Below are positions 7,675 to 16,635 of a stretch of DNA of 64,000 nucleotides, one piece after another. Below the pieces are notes generated by a model. The model made no database searches, was not told where the DNA came from, and saw only the letters and a list, made by a program, of their open reading frames with translations. Position numbers and translations under genes: made by a program. This stretch comes from Myxococcaceae bacterium JPH2 (GTDB taxonomy: Bacteria; Myxococcota; Myxococcia; Myxococcales; Myxococcaceae), in NCBI GenBank assembly GCA_016458225.1, contig JAEMGR010000005.1, positions 868,001 to 932,000 of the forward strand, given 5' to 3'. Each line of letters opens with the position of its first letter. Positions within the stretch are counted from its first letter, which is position 1.

Positions 7675-10600
7675 CTATCGCGGGCGCTCCACCGGCAGGC
7701 TCTTGAGGTAGTCGACGGCGGCCTGGGCGGCAGGGTTGCCGTTCGTGTACCGGGAGAGATTGTCGATGAGCTCCTGCCGGTTGCGGATGGGCTGCGACGA
7801 CGAGTCCAGGTTGAGCGGCGTGAGGAGGCGACGCAGCGCGCCCTTGGGGTCCTTCGGGTCGCTCTGGGCCACGGCCTTGAGCAGGCCCGCCGCCTGCTCG
7901 CCCGTGACGCCGCCGTACTTCAGGCGCTGCGCGAGGATGGGCAGCGCGTTGTCCTGGCCCTCGCCTCGAACCAGCGGGAGCTGCTTGGACAAGTCCTGGA
8001 TCTGCTCGGGCGACAGGCCCATGTCCTTCGTGAGGTTCGCGAGCTGGTGCGAGTCCCCGTGGAGGAGCTGCTCCTGGTAGTTCTTGTCGTTGGGGAGCGC
8101 GGCCTGGAGGTACTTCTTGATGTCGTCGTTCTTCTTGATGTCCTCGATGCCGTTGCCCACCAACTCCGCGACGCCGCTGAAGGCCTCGCCGAAGCCACGG
8201 GTGAGGCTGCCCGCGACCGCGCCACCTGGGAGGGTTTGCGCGACGCTGCCCAGGACCGCGATGGCATCGCCGAAGGCAGCCACGGCATAGGCCGGGTTCT
8301 TCGTCTCGGCGGTCTTCTGGGTGTGAGACGCGAGGGACGCGGCGTTGGCCACCACGCCCAGCGCGGGAGACAACTCGGCGGCGAGCTTCGCGAAGGTGGC
8401 GCCCTTGCTCCCGAGCTTGCCCGCGTTGACCAGGCTTTGCGTGGCGCCAGCGGCCAGCTCCAATCCCTGCTCACCCGCGGTGGCCAGGTCCTTGATGCCA
8501 TCCGCGTACGCCTGGTTGTCCAGCTTGTCTTTGCCCCAGGCGGCGTAGAAGGCGACCGCGCCGCCTCTCAGGGCACGCGTCGTGGGGCTGGCGTTGTCCC
8601 AGTCCTCGGTGAGGGACTTGAGCTTGTCCGGGTCACCGTCCGCCGCGCCGTCCAGGTCCGCCCACGCCTGCTGGCCATCCGCCGCCGAGCCCTTCGTCTC
8701 CACGCCCGGCTTGGCGTAGGAGTCCACCAGGCCCTTGATGTCTTCTTTGTATTGCTCGTAGGCCTTCTTGGGCTCGCCCGGGTTCGCGGCGATGTACTTG
8801 CCCGCGAGGTTCTGCACGGCCGGGGCGGTGATGTCCTTCTCGAAGTCCGGCTGCGTCCCGAAGGCCTTCTTCAGCTCGGGGTCCTTCTGGACTTGCTTGG
8901 CGAAGTCGACGGCCACCTTCGGGTCGGGCGAGTGGGCCACCTCCTTCATCGCGTCGTAGATGGCCTGACGCGCCGCCGGGTCCTGGATGGAGGCGCGCGC
9001 CAGCACGGCGGCGTTGGCGGGCTTCTGGAGCGTCTCGGCCAGCTCGCGCTTCTTCTGGTCCGCGGTGTCGTAGACGGCCTTGTTCTTCGGGTCGTTGCGG
9101 TAGGCCTCGATGTACTTCTGCTTCTGCTCGGACGTCAGGCCCGGGCCCACGCGCGCGAGCTGGCGCTGCAGCTCGGTGTTCTTCTCCTTGACGGCGTCGT
9201 TGGCCTTGGTGACTTCGCCCGTCTTGGATTTGATTTCATTGATGGGGCCCGCGTGCGCCGGGTCCGTGCCCAGCCGCTCCACGCCGAGCCGCGCGCCGAT
9301 GTTCTTCCAGGTCGGGTTGGTGCCCGCCAGGTCGCGCAGGTCCTGGTCCCCCAGGTAGCCCTTGTCACGCGCCGACTTGAGCGCGCCGAGGATTTGCTCG
9401 CGCGTCTTCTCGCCGTCCTTCGTGGTCAGCGTGTACTCGCCATTCTCCTTCGTGTCGAAGAAGCTGGAGCCCTTGGGCGCGACGATGCCGTCCAACTCCT
9501 TGTCATCCTTCAGGCGCTTGACGAACTGGGCGATGAAGTCCGGGTCGTTCTTCTTCTCCTCGATGACGCCGAAGAACTTGCCTCGGATGTCCGTATCCCG
9601 GTTCGTGACGGGCGCCTTCTTGATGAGCTTGTCGTAATAGTCGTTCGCCTCCGCCACCGACTTGGGATTGAGCGGCTGGTTGGGCGTGGGCTCCTGCTTG
9701 GGCAGGTCCGACGGGTTCACCGGCTGGTTGCGCGGGAGGTTGGCGTTGTCCGCCACCATCATCCGCTGCAGCTCGGGAGGCACGCCCGCCTTGGTGATGG
9801 CCGCCTGACGCTCGGGTGAACCCGGAGGCGCGTCCAGGATGCTCTTCACGTCCTTGGCCGGAAGGCGCCCCGCCTCTTGGTATTGCGGCTGCTCCTTCAA
9901 GTACGAGTCCAGGGAGTCGTAGGACTTCTGGCTCGTCGGGTCGAAGACCTTGTCGCCCTGCTTCACCACGACGTGGCCCGAGTCGCCCTCGGCGCCCGCG
10001 CGCTGGTCCTTCAGGAACACCATCTCCGCGCGCCCGCGCAGCTCCGGCGAGGACTTGTCGATCCAATCCGCCGCCACGTCCAGGCAGTTGGCCTTGCCGT
10101 CGCGCGCGTCCTCCGTCAGCAGCGACGTGGCCTCGGTGCTGTTGGCGGCCTGCGGGCCCTCTTGAGGACCGAAGCGCTTGCGGAACTCCGAGCCCACGGG
10201 CGGGCCGTCGAACGTGGCCGCGTCCTCGCCCAGCCCCGTCTTGATGCGCTGGAGGTCCTGCCGGCTGAACGGCGGCTTCGCGTTCGTCTGCGTGGCCAGC
10301 GTGTTGGCCTTGAGCGCGGCCGTCTCCGCCTTCTTCGCCGTGTCCCGAACCTTCACGTCCGCCGCGGCCACGCGGTCCGTGGCCTGCTTCAGCTTCTGGC
10401 CCGCCGCGTCCAGCGCTGTCTTGGATTGCTGCGCCTGTCCTGGCGTCAGGCCCGGCTTCAGCGTGGCCTTCTGCGCGTCCGTCACGGACTTCTGCGCGAC
10501 CTGCTGTTGCTGTCTCGCGGCCTCGGCGGCCCGTCGAGCCGCCTCCGCCGCTCGGGCCGCGGCCTCGGCGGCCCTTCTCGCCGCCTCCGCCGCACGCCGC

Positions 10601-10686
10601 GCCTCTTCCGCCGCGCGTTCCGCCGCCGCCTGCGCACCTGCCCCGGAAGCACTGCTCCCGCTGCTGACACCTTGGACTCGGCCCAT
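7675..10686 (-). CDS. Large Ala-rich protein with N-terminal helical repeat and possible papain-like Cys-His-Asp domain; function unknown
   Basis: The product is 1003 residues from ATG 10686, which has AAAGGG 9 bp upstream; a GTG 9 bp earlier is less likely. There is no signal peptide. Residues about 22-58 are an Ala/Arg/Glu repeat that should form one long helix. Residues about 180-255 contain ANCLDVAADW (Cys201), SGHVVV (His238) and KVFDPTS (Asp249), the order and spacing of a papain-like/transglutaminase-fold active site, as in some polymorphic toxin and effector domains. The middle is helical and charged; residues about 720-860 include hydrophobic Ala/Gly-rich helices. No family was recognised with certainty. 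The lack of a signal peptide, modular build and possible protease core suggest a secreted effector (inference). Confidence 0.7.
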   Translation of the reverse strand: MGRVQGVSSGSSASGAGAQAAAERAAEEARRAAEAARRAAEAAARAAEAARRAAEAARQQQQVAQKSVTDAQKATLKPGLTPGQAQQSKTALDAAGQKLKQATDRVAAADVKVRDTAKKAETAALKANTLATQTNAKPPFSRQDLQRIKTGLGEDAATFDGPPVGSEFRKRFGPQEGPQAANSTEATSLLTEDARDGKANCLDVAADWIDKSSPELRGRAEMVFLKDQRAGAEGDSGHVVVKQGDKVFDPTSQKSYDSLDSYLKEQPQYQEAGRLPAKDVKSILDAPPGSPERQAAITKAGVPPELQRMMVADNANLPRNQPVNPSDLPKQEPTPNQPLNPKSVAEANDYYDKLIKKAPVTNRDTDIRGKFFGVIEEKKNDPDFIAQFVKRLKDDKELDGIVAPKGSSFFDTKENGEYTLTTKDGEKTREQILGALKSARDKGYLGDQDLRDLAGTNPTWKNIGARLGVERLGTDPAHAGPINEIKSKTGEVTKANDAVKEKNTELQRQLARVGPGLTSEQKQKYIEAYRNDPKNKAVYDTADQKKRELAETLQKPANAAVLARASIQDPAARQAIYDAMKEVAHSPDPKVAVDFAKQVQKDPELKKAFGTQPDFEKDITAPAVQNLAGKYIAANPGEPKKAYEQYKEDIKGLVDSYAKPGVETKGSAADGQQAWADLDGAADGDPDKLKSLTEDWDNASPTTRALRGGAVAFYAAWGKDKLDNQAYADGIKDLATAGEQGLELAAGATQSLVNAGKLGSKGATFAKLAAELSPALGVVANAASLASHTQKTAETKNPAYAVAAFGDAIAVLGSVAQTLPGGAVAGSLTRGFGEAFSGVAELVGNGIEDIKKNDDIKKYLQAALPNDKNYQEQLLHGDSHQLANLTKDMGLSPEQIQDLSKQLPLVRGEGQDNALPILAQRLKYGGVTGEQAAGLLKAVAQSDPKDPKGALRRLLTPLNLDSSSQPIRNRQELIDNLSRYTNGNPAAQAAVDYLKSLPVERPR
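10510..10625 (-). repeat. Degenerate Ala/Arg/Glu codon repeat inside the 1003-residue gene
   Basis: Seven- to eleven-residue units of the type ARRAAEA recur about five times with varied codons (gcc, gcg, cgg, cgt), so the conservation is at protein level. It predicts a long charged helix with a small-residue face. Confidence 0.7.
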
Positions 10687-10854
10687 GAGATTCACCCTTT
10701 TCTGTCTAGAGAGAGGTCCTTCATCTCCCTACGTCCCAGAAAAAAGTGGGTTACATGGCAGCCCTGCTCCCCACAGAAACCGAGTCACCCCTACGCAAAC
10801 GCCAGACGGAGGCAACCTCCCGACATCACGCGTCAGGCCAAGCGGCAATCCCTC

Positions 10855-11724
10855 TCAGGGCCCGACCTGGACCGTGCGGCTCAGCCAGTCCACGCCGCCG
10901 CGTCCGTCGCGCGCCACCACCCAGAACGTGACGGTTTGAGGCACGTCCGCGGTCTCGTACTTCGACGTCGGGTCTCCGGGCTTGCCGTCCACGGGCTCCA
11001 GCGAGCGGAACGCCTTCACCTCGCCGTCGCCGGTGGCGAACCAGCTGTAGAAGACCTGCTCCGTCTTGGGGCCGTCCGCCGTGTCATACGTCTCCGCGCT
11101 GCCGTCGGCGAGCACCGGGCGGAAGCGCACCTCCGAGGCCAGCGGGAGCGGCCCCGCCAGGGTCGCGTCATTCCACAGCACGTCCGAGAGGGACGGGTTG
11201 TGATTGGGCGCCGTGGTGGTCCGCAGCGTCACGCGCCGCACGCCGCGCTCGATGCCCTCGGGCGTGCCGCTGCCATCCGAGGCCTCGTAGCCGACGAAGA
11301 GGGGGATGCCCTGGGCGAGCGCCTTCTGCACCGCGGGGTCGTTGAGGTTCGGCGTGTCCCCGCCCGTGCCCGTGCCCGGGAAGGACTCGCGCAGGATGGC
11401 CTGCACGCGCGGGTCGCTCAGGGACAGCACGCCCTCGGACAGCTCGACGCCGTTCGAGCCCGGGCAGCCCGTGTCGCCGTAAGGGTTCACGTCCGCGCGG
11501 CACAGCGCATACGTGACGGTGACGGGCCGGGAGTCCGGCGTCACCGCCAGCGCGGTGAAGGTGACGGGTGGCGGGAGCTGCGAGGCGCCCGGGTCGAGCA
11601 CCAGCTCGGCCGGCTCGCTCTTGATGGCCAGCACGCGGACGCGGCGAATCTCGCTCTGGAGTTCGAAGTCGGGGCCGCACGCGGCCAGCGCGACGACCGA
11701 GGCGAGGAGGATGGACTTGCGCAT
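10855..11724 (-). CDS. Lipoprotein partner of the upstream TonB-dependent receptor
   Basis: The 289-residue protein has a lipoprotein signal ending in LAAC (Cys16). The remainder is beta-rich and resembles Ig-like or carbohydrate-binding surface lipoproteins, but no Pfam family was recognised. The C-terminus reads VTFWVVARDGRGGVDWLSR; a near-identical ending, VVFWAVVRDGRGGQSWVSR, is found in the lipoprotein at 57382-58311, and both start after a receptor gene on the same strand. The ATG lies 3 bp after the receptor stop, so the two are co-translated. By analogy with SusD-like partners it may capture the ligand for the receptor (inference; there is no sequence similarity to SusD). Confidence 0.75.
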   Translation of the reverse strand: MRKSILLASVVALAACGPDFELQSEIRRVRVLAIKSEPAELVLDPGASQLPPPVTFTALAVTPDSRPVTVTYALCRADVNPYGDTGCPGSNGVELSEGVLSLSDPRVQAILRESFPGTGTGGDTPNLNDPAVQKALAQGIPLFVGYEASDGSGTPEGIERGVRRVTLRTTTAPNHNPSLSDVLWNDATLAGPLPLASEVRFRPVLADGSAETYDTADGPKTEQVFYSWFATGDGEVKAFRSLEPVDGKPGDPTSKYETADVPQTVTFWVVARDGRGGVDWLSRTVQVGP

Positions 11725-11727
11725 GGC

Positions 11728-14346
11728 CTAGAAGCTCCCCTTGGCGCCGATGACAGGCAGGATGGGCAGACCCTTGAAGAACTCACGTTGCGAGTAATTG
11801 TAGTTGTAGGCCACGCCCTCCACCGCCGCGTTGTTGTAGGCGTTCATCACGTCCAGGAAGACATCCAGGTTCCAGGTGTCGAAGAGGAAGGTCTTGTCCA
11901 CGCGGACATCCAGCTGGTTGAACGAGGGCAGCCGCTGCGAGTTCACCGCGGCGAAGTAGGGAATGAAGACATCCGTGGTGTCGTCGCGCCGCGAGCCCAG
12001 CACCGGCGTGGTGGGGTTGCCCGAGGCGAACCGCAGACGCGCGCCCACCTCCCAGCCCCGCGGCAGCTTGTAGCTGGCGATGGCCGTCAGCACGTGCGTC
12101 TGGTCATTGTCGAAGAGGCGCCACGCCGCGCCCGGCTCGTCCCGACGCTCGCTGCGGCTGAGCGTGTAGGAAATCCAGCCGAACAGCCGGTCCGTCAGCG
12201 AGCGGCGGATGAGCAACTCCAGGCCGTAGATGCGGCCCACGCCGCCGTTCTTCAGCCGCTCGGGCACCAATTCGCCGTCGCGCTCGATGGTCGCGTTGGA
12301 GCGGACGATGAGCCCGGTCAGGTCGTTGTAGAAGACCTCGCTGCTGACGAACCACTCGGGGACGGGCTGCCACTCGGCGCCCACGCCGTACTGGAGCGAG
12401 CGCTTGGCGCCGAGGTTGGGATTGCCGAAGGGCACCGTCGGCTCATCCTGGATGGGCGGCCCGTGGTAGACGCCCGCGCCGCCCTTGAGCGACAGCGTCT
12501 CCGTCAGCGCGTAGCGCACCGCCAGCCGCGGGTTGACCGTGCGCTGACGGTGCTCCTGGTCCGTGAAGACATAGCTCTCGGCGCGCACGCCCGGCACCAC
12601 CAGGAGCCCCGGGAGCGGCTTCCAGCGCACCTCCGCCCAGAGCGACGGGAAGTACTGCGTGAAGTGTCCATCCGCGGTGACCAGGCTCTCCGTCACCAGC
12701 GGACTGGGCGGTTCGCCCTCGCGCGGCGGCGCCTGGATGTTGGCGGTGACGTTCGAGAAGTTGGCCACGATGTCGATTCCGCCCGCGACGGACACCGCAT
12801 CACTGAACACATACTCGGCCGTGGGTCGCAGATACACATCGGTTGACGCGATGCGTAGGTTGCGCTCGCCAATGACGAACTGGACGAGGGTGTTGCCGAG
12901 GAGTCCTTGCGTGTCGAGGGTGAGAGCGCCGTCGCGGTACTGGTGGCGCAGCCGCAACTGGTTGAAGCCCGTGGTGACGTCGAGGTTGCCATTGACGGAC
13001 GGGTCGTCATCCGCGGGACGGTCGAACAGCAATGCCAGACGGTCCCGCGACGTGAGGGCCTGCACCGTGAAGGTGTGTGCCTTGGCGGGCTTCCAGACGA
13101 GCTTGACCTGGGCGTCGTGGTAGCGCGGCGCGGTCTGGAGGTTGGGGCCGTCCTCGCTCTGGGGAACGGCCTTGAGCACCAGGTCCACATAGGAGCGCCG
13201 GCCGCCCACCGCGAAGCTGAGCGTGTCCGTGATGGGGCCCTCCACCACGGCGTTGGATTCAATGAGGCTGATGCCCACGGTGCCGTGGATGCGGTCCGTG
13301 CGGGGCTCGCGGCTGCGGATGTTGATGACGCCGCCGGTGATGTCTCCGTAGTAGGCGGAGAAGTTGCCGGGCAGATAGTCCACCGCCTCCAGCAGCTCTG
13401 AGTTGTAGACGGAGGTCAGCCCCCCGAAGTGGTACAGCAGCGGGATGCGCAGGCCGTCCAGGAAGACGCCGGACTCCTGCGGGCTGGTGCCACGGATGAC
13501 GAGCTGTCCGCCATTGAACGCGGGGCGCGCCACGCCGGGCAGGTTCTGCACCACCTTCAGCGTGTCGCCCTGGGTGCCAGGGATGCGCTGCACCTCGGCG
13601 GCCTGGATGGTGGTGCGGGTGACCTCCTTGCGCTCGCGGGCGCTGCGCACCACCGTCTCGTAGGGGCTGAAGAAGCGCTTCTGCACGTAGTACGTGGCCT
13701 GCGTCTCCAGGCCCTCGCTGACGGACTCCTGGGTGCGGAAGCGGTCATAGCCGCCCAGCACTACCAGCACCGAGTGGGTGCCCACCGGCACGCCGCGGAA
13801 GGAGAAGCGCCCGTCCGCGTCGGTGACGGCGGACTGCTCCAGCTCCGGCAGCACCACCTCGGCGCCCGCCAGCGGCTTGCGCGTGCCGCGCTCCAGCGCC
13901 CGGCCGCTGAAGTTCACCGGCGCCTCGGGCGCGCCACCGTCCACGCCGCCATCCGCGGACTCCGGGGGAGGCGCGGGACGGAAGACGAACTGGTAGGCGT
14001 ACTGGATGCGGACCGGCGCGGGGACGTTGTCCACCTCCGCCGGCTCGAACTCGAACTGCTTCACGGCCGCCGTCGCGGCCTCGTCGAAGCCGTGGCCCGC
14101 GGGCTGGGACACCTCGACGGCGGTGACGGCGCCGGTCTCCGAGATGTCGATGACCATCACCACCGTGCCCTCGAGCTGCTGGGCGGCGGCTTCCGGCGGA
14201 TAGGTCGCCTCCACCTGCCGCTTGAGCGCGGGGGGCTTGGTGAGGACACCGGCGGGGGGACCCGCGTCGGCGCCCGCGTCCGGGGCCTGTTGGGCCACGG
14301 CCGCGGACGCGAGAAGAAGACAGAGAACGGACGCGAGCGTTTTCAT
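11728..14346 (-). CDS. TonB-dependent outer-membrane receptor with built-in TonB C-terminal domain
   Basis: The product has 872 residues with a signal peptide ending near VAQQA. Residues about 38-118 are a TonB C-terminal-like domain (YPPEAAAQQLEGTVVMVID, then GHGFDEAATAAVKQFEFEPA). Residues about 145-215 are a carboxypeptidase-regulatory-like Ig domain with DADGRFSFRGVP. From about 240 there is a plug (RIPGTQGDTLKVVQNLPGV, then RGTSPQESGVFLDG) and then a 22-strand-type beta-barrel ending in an aromatic residue (KGSF). The final Phe is typical of outer-membrane barrels. A TonB-like domain fused to its own receptor is unusual. The gene is followed 3 bp later by its lipoprotein. The substrate is unknown. 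Confidence 0.88.
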   Translation of the reverse strand: MKTLASVLCLLLASAAVAQQAPDAGADAGPPAGVLTKPPALKRQVEATYPPEAAAQQLEGTVVMVIDISETGAVTAVEVSQPAGHGFDEAATAAVKQFEFEPAEVDNVPAPVRIQYAYQFVFRPAPPPESADGGVDGGAPEAPVNFSGRALERGTRKPLAGAEVVLPELEQSAVTDADGRFSFRGVPVGTHSVLVVLGGYDRFRTQESVSEGLETQATYYVQKRFFSPYETVVRSARERKEVTRTTIQAAEVQRIPGTQGDTLKVVQNLPGVARPAFNGGQLVIRGTSPQESGVFLDGLRIPLLYHFGGLTSVYNSELLEAVDYLPGNFSAYYGDITGGVINIRSREPRTDRIHGTVGISLIESNAVVEGPITDTLSFAVGGRRSYVDLVLKAVPQSEDGPNLQTAPRYHDAQVKLVWKPAKAHTFTVQALTSRDRLALLFDRPADDDPSVNGNLDVTTGFNQLRLRHQYRDGALTLDTQGLLGNTLVQFVIGERNLRIASTDVYLRPTAEYVFSDAVSVAGGIDIVANFSNVTANIQAPPREGEPPSPLVTESLVTADGHFTQYFPSLWAEVRWKPLPGLLVVPGVRAESYVFTDQEHRQRTVNPRLAVRYALTETLSLKGGAGVYHGPPIQDEPTVPFGNPNLGAKRSLQYGVGAEWQPVPEWFVSSEVFYNDLTGLIVRSNATIERDGELVPERLKNGGVGRIYGLELLIRRSLTDRLFGWISYTLSRSERRDEPGAAWRLFDNDQTHVLTAIASYKLPRGWEVGARLRFASGNPTTPVLGSRRDDTTDVFIPYFAAVNSQRLPSFNQLDVRVDKTFLFDTWNLDVFLDVMNAYNNAAVEGVAYNYNYSQREFFKGLPILPVIGAKGSF

Positions 14347-14350
14347 AGGG

Positions 14351-14373
14351 GGTGCGCGGGTCTCCCGCGCACC
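14351..14373 (-). terminator. Terminator between the OmpA-like and receptor genes
   Basis: GGTGCGCGGG and CCCGCGCACC form a perfect 10-bp stem with a 3-base loop in the 30 bp between the OmpA-like stop and the receptor start. It suggests that the receptor has its own promoter or is attenuated from the OmpA-like transcript. Confidence 0.6.
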
Positions 14374-14376
14374 GTC

Positions 14377-15189
14377 CTAGCGTCCTCCGAGGCTGGGAGC
14401 GAGCACGATTTCGATACGGCGGTTGAGGCTCTTGTGCTCCTGCGAGTCATTGGGCGCGATGGGCTGGTACTGCCCGTAGCCCGCCGCCGACAGCATGGTG
14501 GGGTCCACGCCCGAGTCCTGGAGCGAGTGCACCACCGCCATGGCCCGCGCCAGGCTCAGCTCCCAGTTGGTGGGGAACGCGCCGCCGCTGGTGGGCACGT
14601 CGTCCGTGTGGCCCTCCACGCGAATCATCTTCCCCTTCACGCCCTTGAGCGCCTCGGCGATCTTCGCGAGCGCCTCCTGGCCCTCCTTGCCCACGCGCGA
14701 CGAGCCCGAGGCGAAGAGAATCTTGTCCTTGAGCTGCACCGTCATGCGGCCCTTCAGCTCGGAGAGCTGGATCTTGCCGTCGGAGATCTCCTGCTTGAGG
14801 CTCTGGGCGAGGCTCTCGTACTCGGAGCTCTTCTTCTCCAGCTCCTCCTTCGCCTGGGCCAGCTTCTTGGAGTTGCGCGACAGCTCCTCGTTGAGCGCCG
14901 CGAGCTGCGCGTTCTGCTCCTGGAGCCCCCGCCGCTCGGCCGCGGACTCGGTCAGGCGCGACTCGGCGGTGGCCAGCCGGGACTCCAGCGCGGCCTTCTC
15001 CTGCGCCAGCGCGGCCCCCTTCTCCTCCAGCTCCTTCACCTTCGCCTCGGCGGCCTGCCGGCCCCCCTTCTCGTCCGTGAGGTTCTTCGCGAGCTGCTCC
15101 GCCTCGAGCGCCTTCGCGTCGAACTTGCCCTGCGAAACGCACCCCGTGGACAGAGCCACGAGAGCCGCCAGCACCAGACGTGTCCGCAT
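14377..15189 (-). CDS. OmpA-family peptidoglycan-binding lipoprotein
   Basis: The product is 270 residues from ATG 15189, with GGAGGG 11 bp upstream; a TTG further up adds seven residues. The signal ends in STGC. Residues about 20-135 are a coiled coil rich in Glu/Lys/Ala. Residues about 145-265 are an OmpA C-terminal domain with the diaminopimelate-binding pattern VEGHTDDVPTSG, then NWELSLARAMAVV and a final LNRRIEIVL. Such proteins tie the outer membrane to peptidoglycan, and the long coiled coil resembles periplasm-spanning spacers. It lies upstream of the TonB receptor on the same strand but is separated by a stem-loop. Confidence 0.9.
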   Translation of the reverse strand: MRTRLVLAALVALSTGCVSQGKFDAKALEAEQLAKNLTDEKGGRQAAEAKVKELEEKGAALAQEKAALESRLATAESRLTESAAERRGLQEQNAQLAALNEELSRNSKKLAQAKEELEKKSSEYESLAQSLKQEISDGKIQLSELKGRMTVQLKDKILFASGSSRVGKEGQEALAKIAEALKGVKGKMIRVEGHTDDVPTSGGAFPTNWELSLARAMAVVHSLQDSGVDPTMLSAAGYGQYQPIAPNDSQEHKSLNRRIEIVLAPSLGGR

Positions 15190-15312
15190 ATGTACGCATC
15201 CCTCCGACAAATGGTGGAGGCGCGAGCCTAGCGTCCCGGACCCAGGTCGTCAGGCGCGGAGTTCTGAAATTTTGAGCCGAAACTTTCCTGCTCGGAGGGC
15301 GAGCGAGCAGGC

Positions 15313-15861
15313 TCAGTGGGGGAAGATGGGGTGCGCGTCGAGCCAGACGGAGAAGAGGGCATCCGCGAAGTTCTTGCCGGGGATGAGCAGGCCGCCGGTG
15401 GCCTCTCCCGCGACGAGGAGCCCGGAGCCGGGGACGTAGGTGAGGACCAGGTCACCGCCCTTGTGCACGTCACGCAGCGAGTTGAGCAGGGTCTCCATGG
15501 CGTGGTGCAGCGTGCCATCGCGCAGGTTCGGGTTGCGGCGCAGCCCGTCCCGGAAGCTCTCCACGAGCTGGGAGCGGCTGATGTTGCGCAGGAAGCGGAA
15601 GTGGAGGCGCTTGAGGCTGTCCGACGCGACGGCCTGGGTGGTGCACGAGGGCGAGTCCTCCAGGTAGAGGCTCCAGACGTACACGTTGAAGAAGAGCTTG
15701 CGCTTGAGCTCCATGTGGGCGAGCGCGAGCGTGCGGCCCTCCACCTGGAGCGAGTCCGGCATGTTCACGCCACCGGCCTGGCCCGCGTGAGCGACACCGG
15801 TGGCCAGAAGCACCCCCAGTGCCAGCTCCACCGTTCCCTTGCGCCATGGCTTCCCCGTCAT
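15313..15861 (-). CDS. Secreted chalcone-isomerase-like protein
   Basis: The product has 182 residues with an N-terminal signal ending near AHAGQAG. The body matches the chalcone isomerase-like fold: LKRKLFFNVYVWSLYLE, a central KRLHFRFLRNISRSQL, and the C-terminal TYVPGSGLLV with LIPGKNFADALFSVWL. Bacterial members are periplasmic, mostly of unknown role, and usually lack chalcone isomerase activity; some bind fatty acids. The ATG at 15861 was chosen for the GGGGATGGG just upstream and because the signal peptide begins there; the longer frame upstream is Arg/Pro-rich with no signal. A stem-loop lies upstream of the gene. Confidence 0.85.
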   Translation of the reverse strand: MTGKPWRKGTVELALGVLLATGVAHAGQAGGVNMPDSLQVEGRTLALAHMELKRKLFFNVYVWSLYLEDSPSCTTQAVASDSLKRLHFRFLRNISRSQLVESFRDGLRRNPNLRDGTLHHAMETLLNSLRDVHKGGDLVLTYVPGSGLLVAGEATGGLLIPGKNFADALFSVWLDAHPIFPH

Positions 15862-16056
15862 GCACCCATCCCCTTGCTGCTGCCGCGTCGGTGATCGCAA
15901 CGGTGCGCACGGGGCCCGCATGAGGCCACCACCCTGGATCACCGGGCTGTGGGGTAGTGGACGGCAAGCCGGGCGAAATGGCAAGGATGTTGGCGTACAA
16001 AGGACCCCACGTCCGCGGGGCAACCGAGAGATTGCCCTGGCGGTCCGACATGGCTC

Positions 16057-16085
16057 GCGGACCCGCCTGACAGGGTCGGGTCCGC
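16057..16085 (-). terminator. Terminator after the PH-like membrane protein
   Basis: GCGGACCCG and CGGGTCCGC form a perfect 9-bp stem with an 11-base loop, 25 bp after the stop of the 165-residue gene. Confidence 0.55.
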
Positions 16086-16109
16086 AAGCCGCGGGGGGCA
16101 CGGCGAGCC

Positions 16110-16607
16110 TCAGCGGCGCGAGGGGGGCGCGCCGTCCTGGCTGTAGCGGTCGCAGAGCGCCAGGTACTCATCGCTCGAGATGCCGAGCGCGGTGACCCGC
16201 TGCTTCTTGAGCCGGGGGCGCTCCAGTCGCGTCTTGATTTGAACCATGCGCATCAGGGGCAGGCCCATGTACGTCTGGTTGATAAAGGTATTCTCCTCCA
16301 TGTCATCCCAGGCGATGACCATGCCGTCCTCGAAGAGGATGCCTTCCTGGCTGATGACGAGCGCGGGCTTGTCCAGACGCCCCAGGGCGCGGATGCAATT
16401 GAAGACCATCCACGCCGTGGCCAGCGTGATGAGCCCGATGAGGACCATGAAGAGGGGCTCGCCCATCAATCGCCAGGTGAGCGTCCCGAAGAGCAGCGTC
16501 CCGCCCGTGAAGGCCACGGCGCCCGCGATGAGCCGGGTCCGCGAGTAATAGAGTTCGTGCGGCTGCTGTGCCTTCGATTTCGTCCGAGCGGAGCTGTAGA
16601 TTTGCAT
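16110..16607 (-). CDS. Two-helix membrane protein with bacterial PH-like domain
   Basis: The product has 165 residues. Two membrane helices (about 28-46 and 52-72) are followed by a soluble region with ALVISQEGILFEDGMVIAWD, the pattern of STM3941/bPH-type proteins (membrane anchor plus PH-like beta domain). Function is not known. It sits next to a second protein of similar build (16636-17445), which suggests an old tandem duplication or a two-subunit complex (inference). The gap between them is 28 bp on the same strand, so they probably form an operon. Confidence 0.65.
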   Translation of the reverse strand: MQIYSSARTKSKAQQPHELYYSRTRLIAGAVAFTGGTLLFGTLTWRLMGEPLFMVLIGLITLATAWMVFNCIRALGRLDKPALVISQEGILFEDGMVIAWDDMEENTFINQTYMGLPLMRMVQIKTRLERPRLKKQRVTALGISSDEYLALCDRYSQDGAPPSRR

Positions 16608-16635
16608 GAAGTGACGCCTGCGGTTGGAGAAGGGG

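Noticed and set aside
9877-12846. 989-residue plus-strand frame opposite the Ala-rich gene and lipoprotein
   Set aside because: Pattern of an antisense shadow: Arg/Leu/Val-rich, spans several real genes, no domains.
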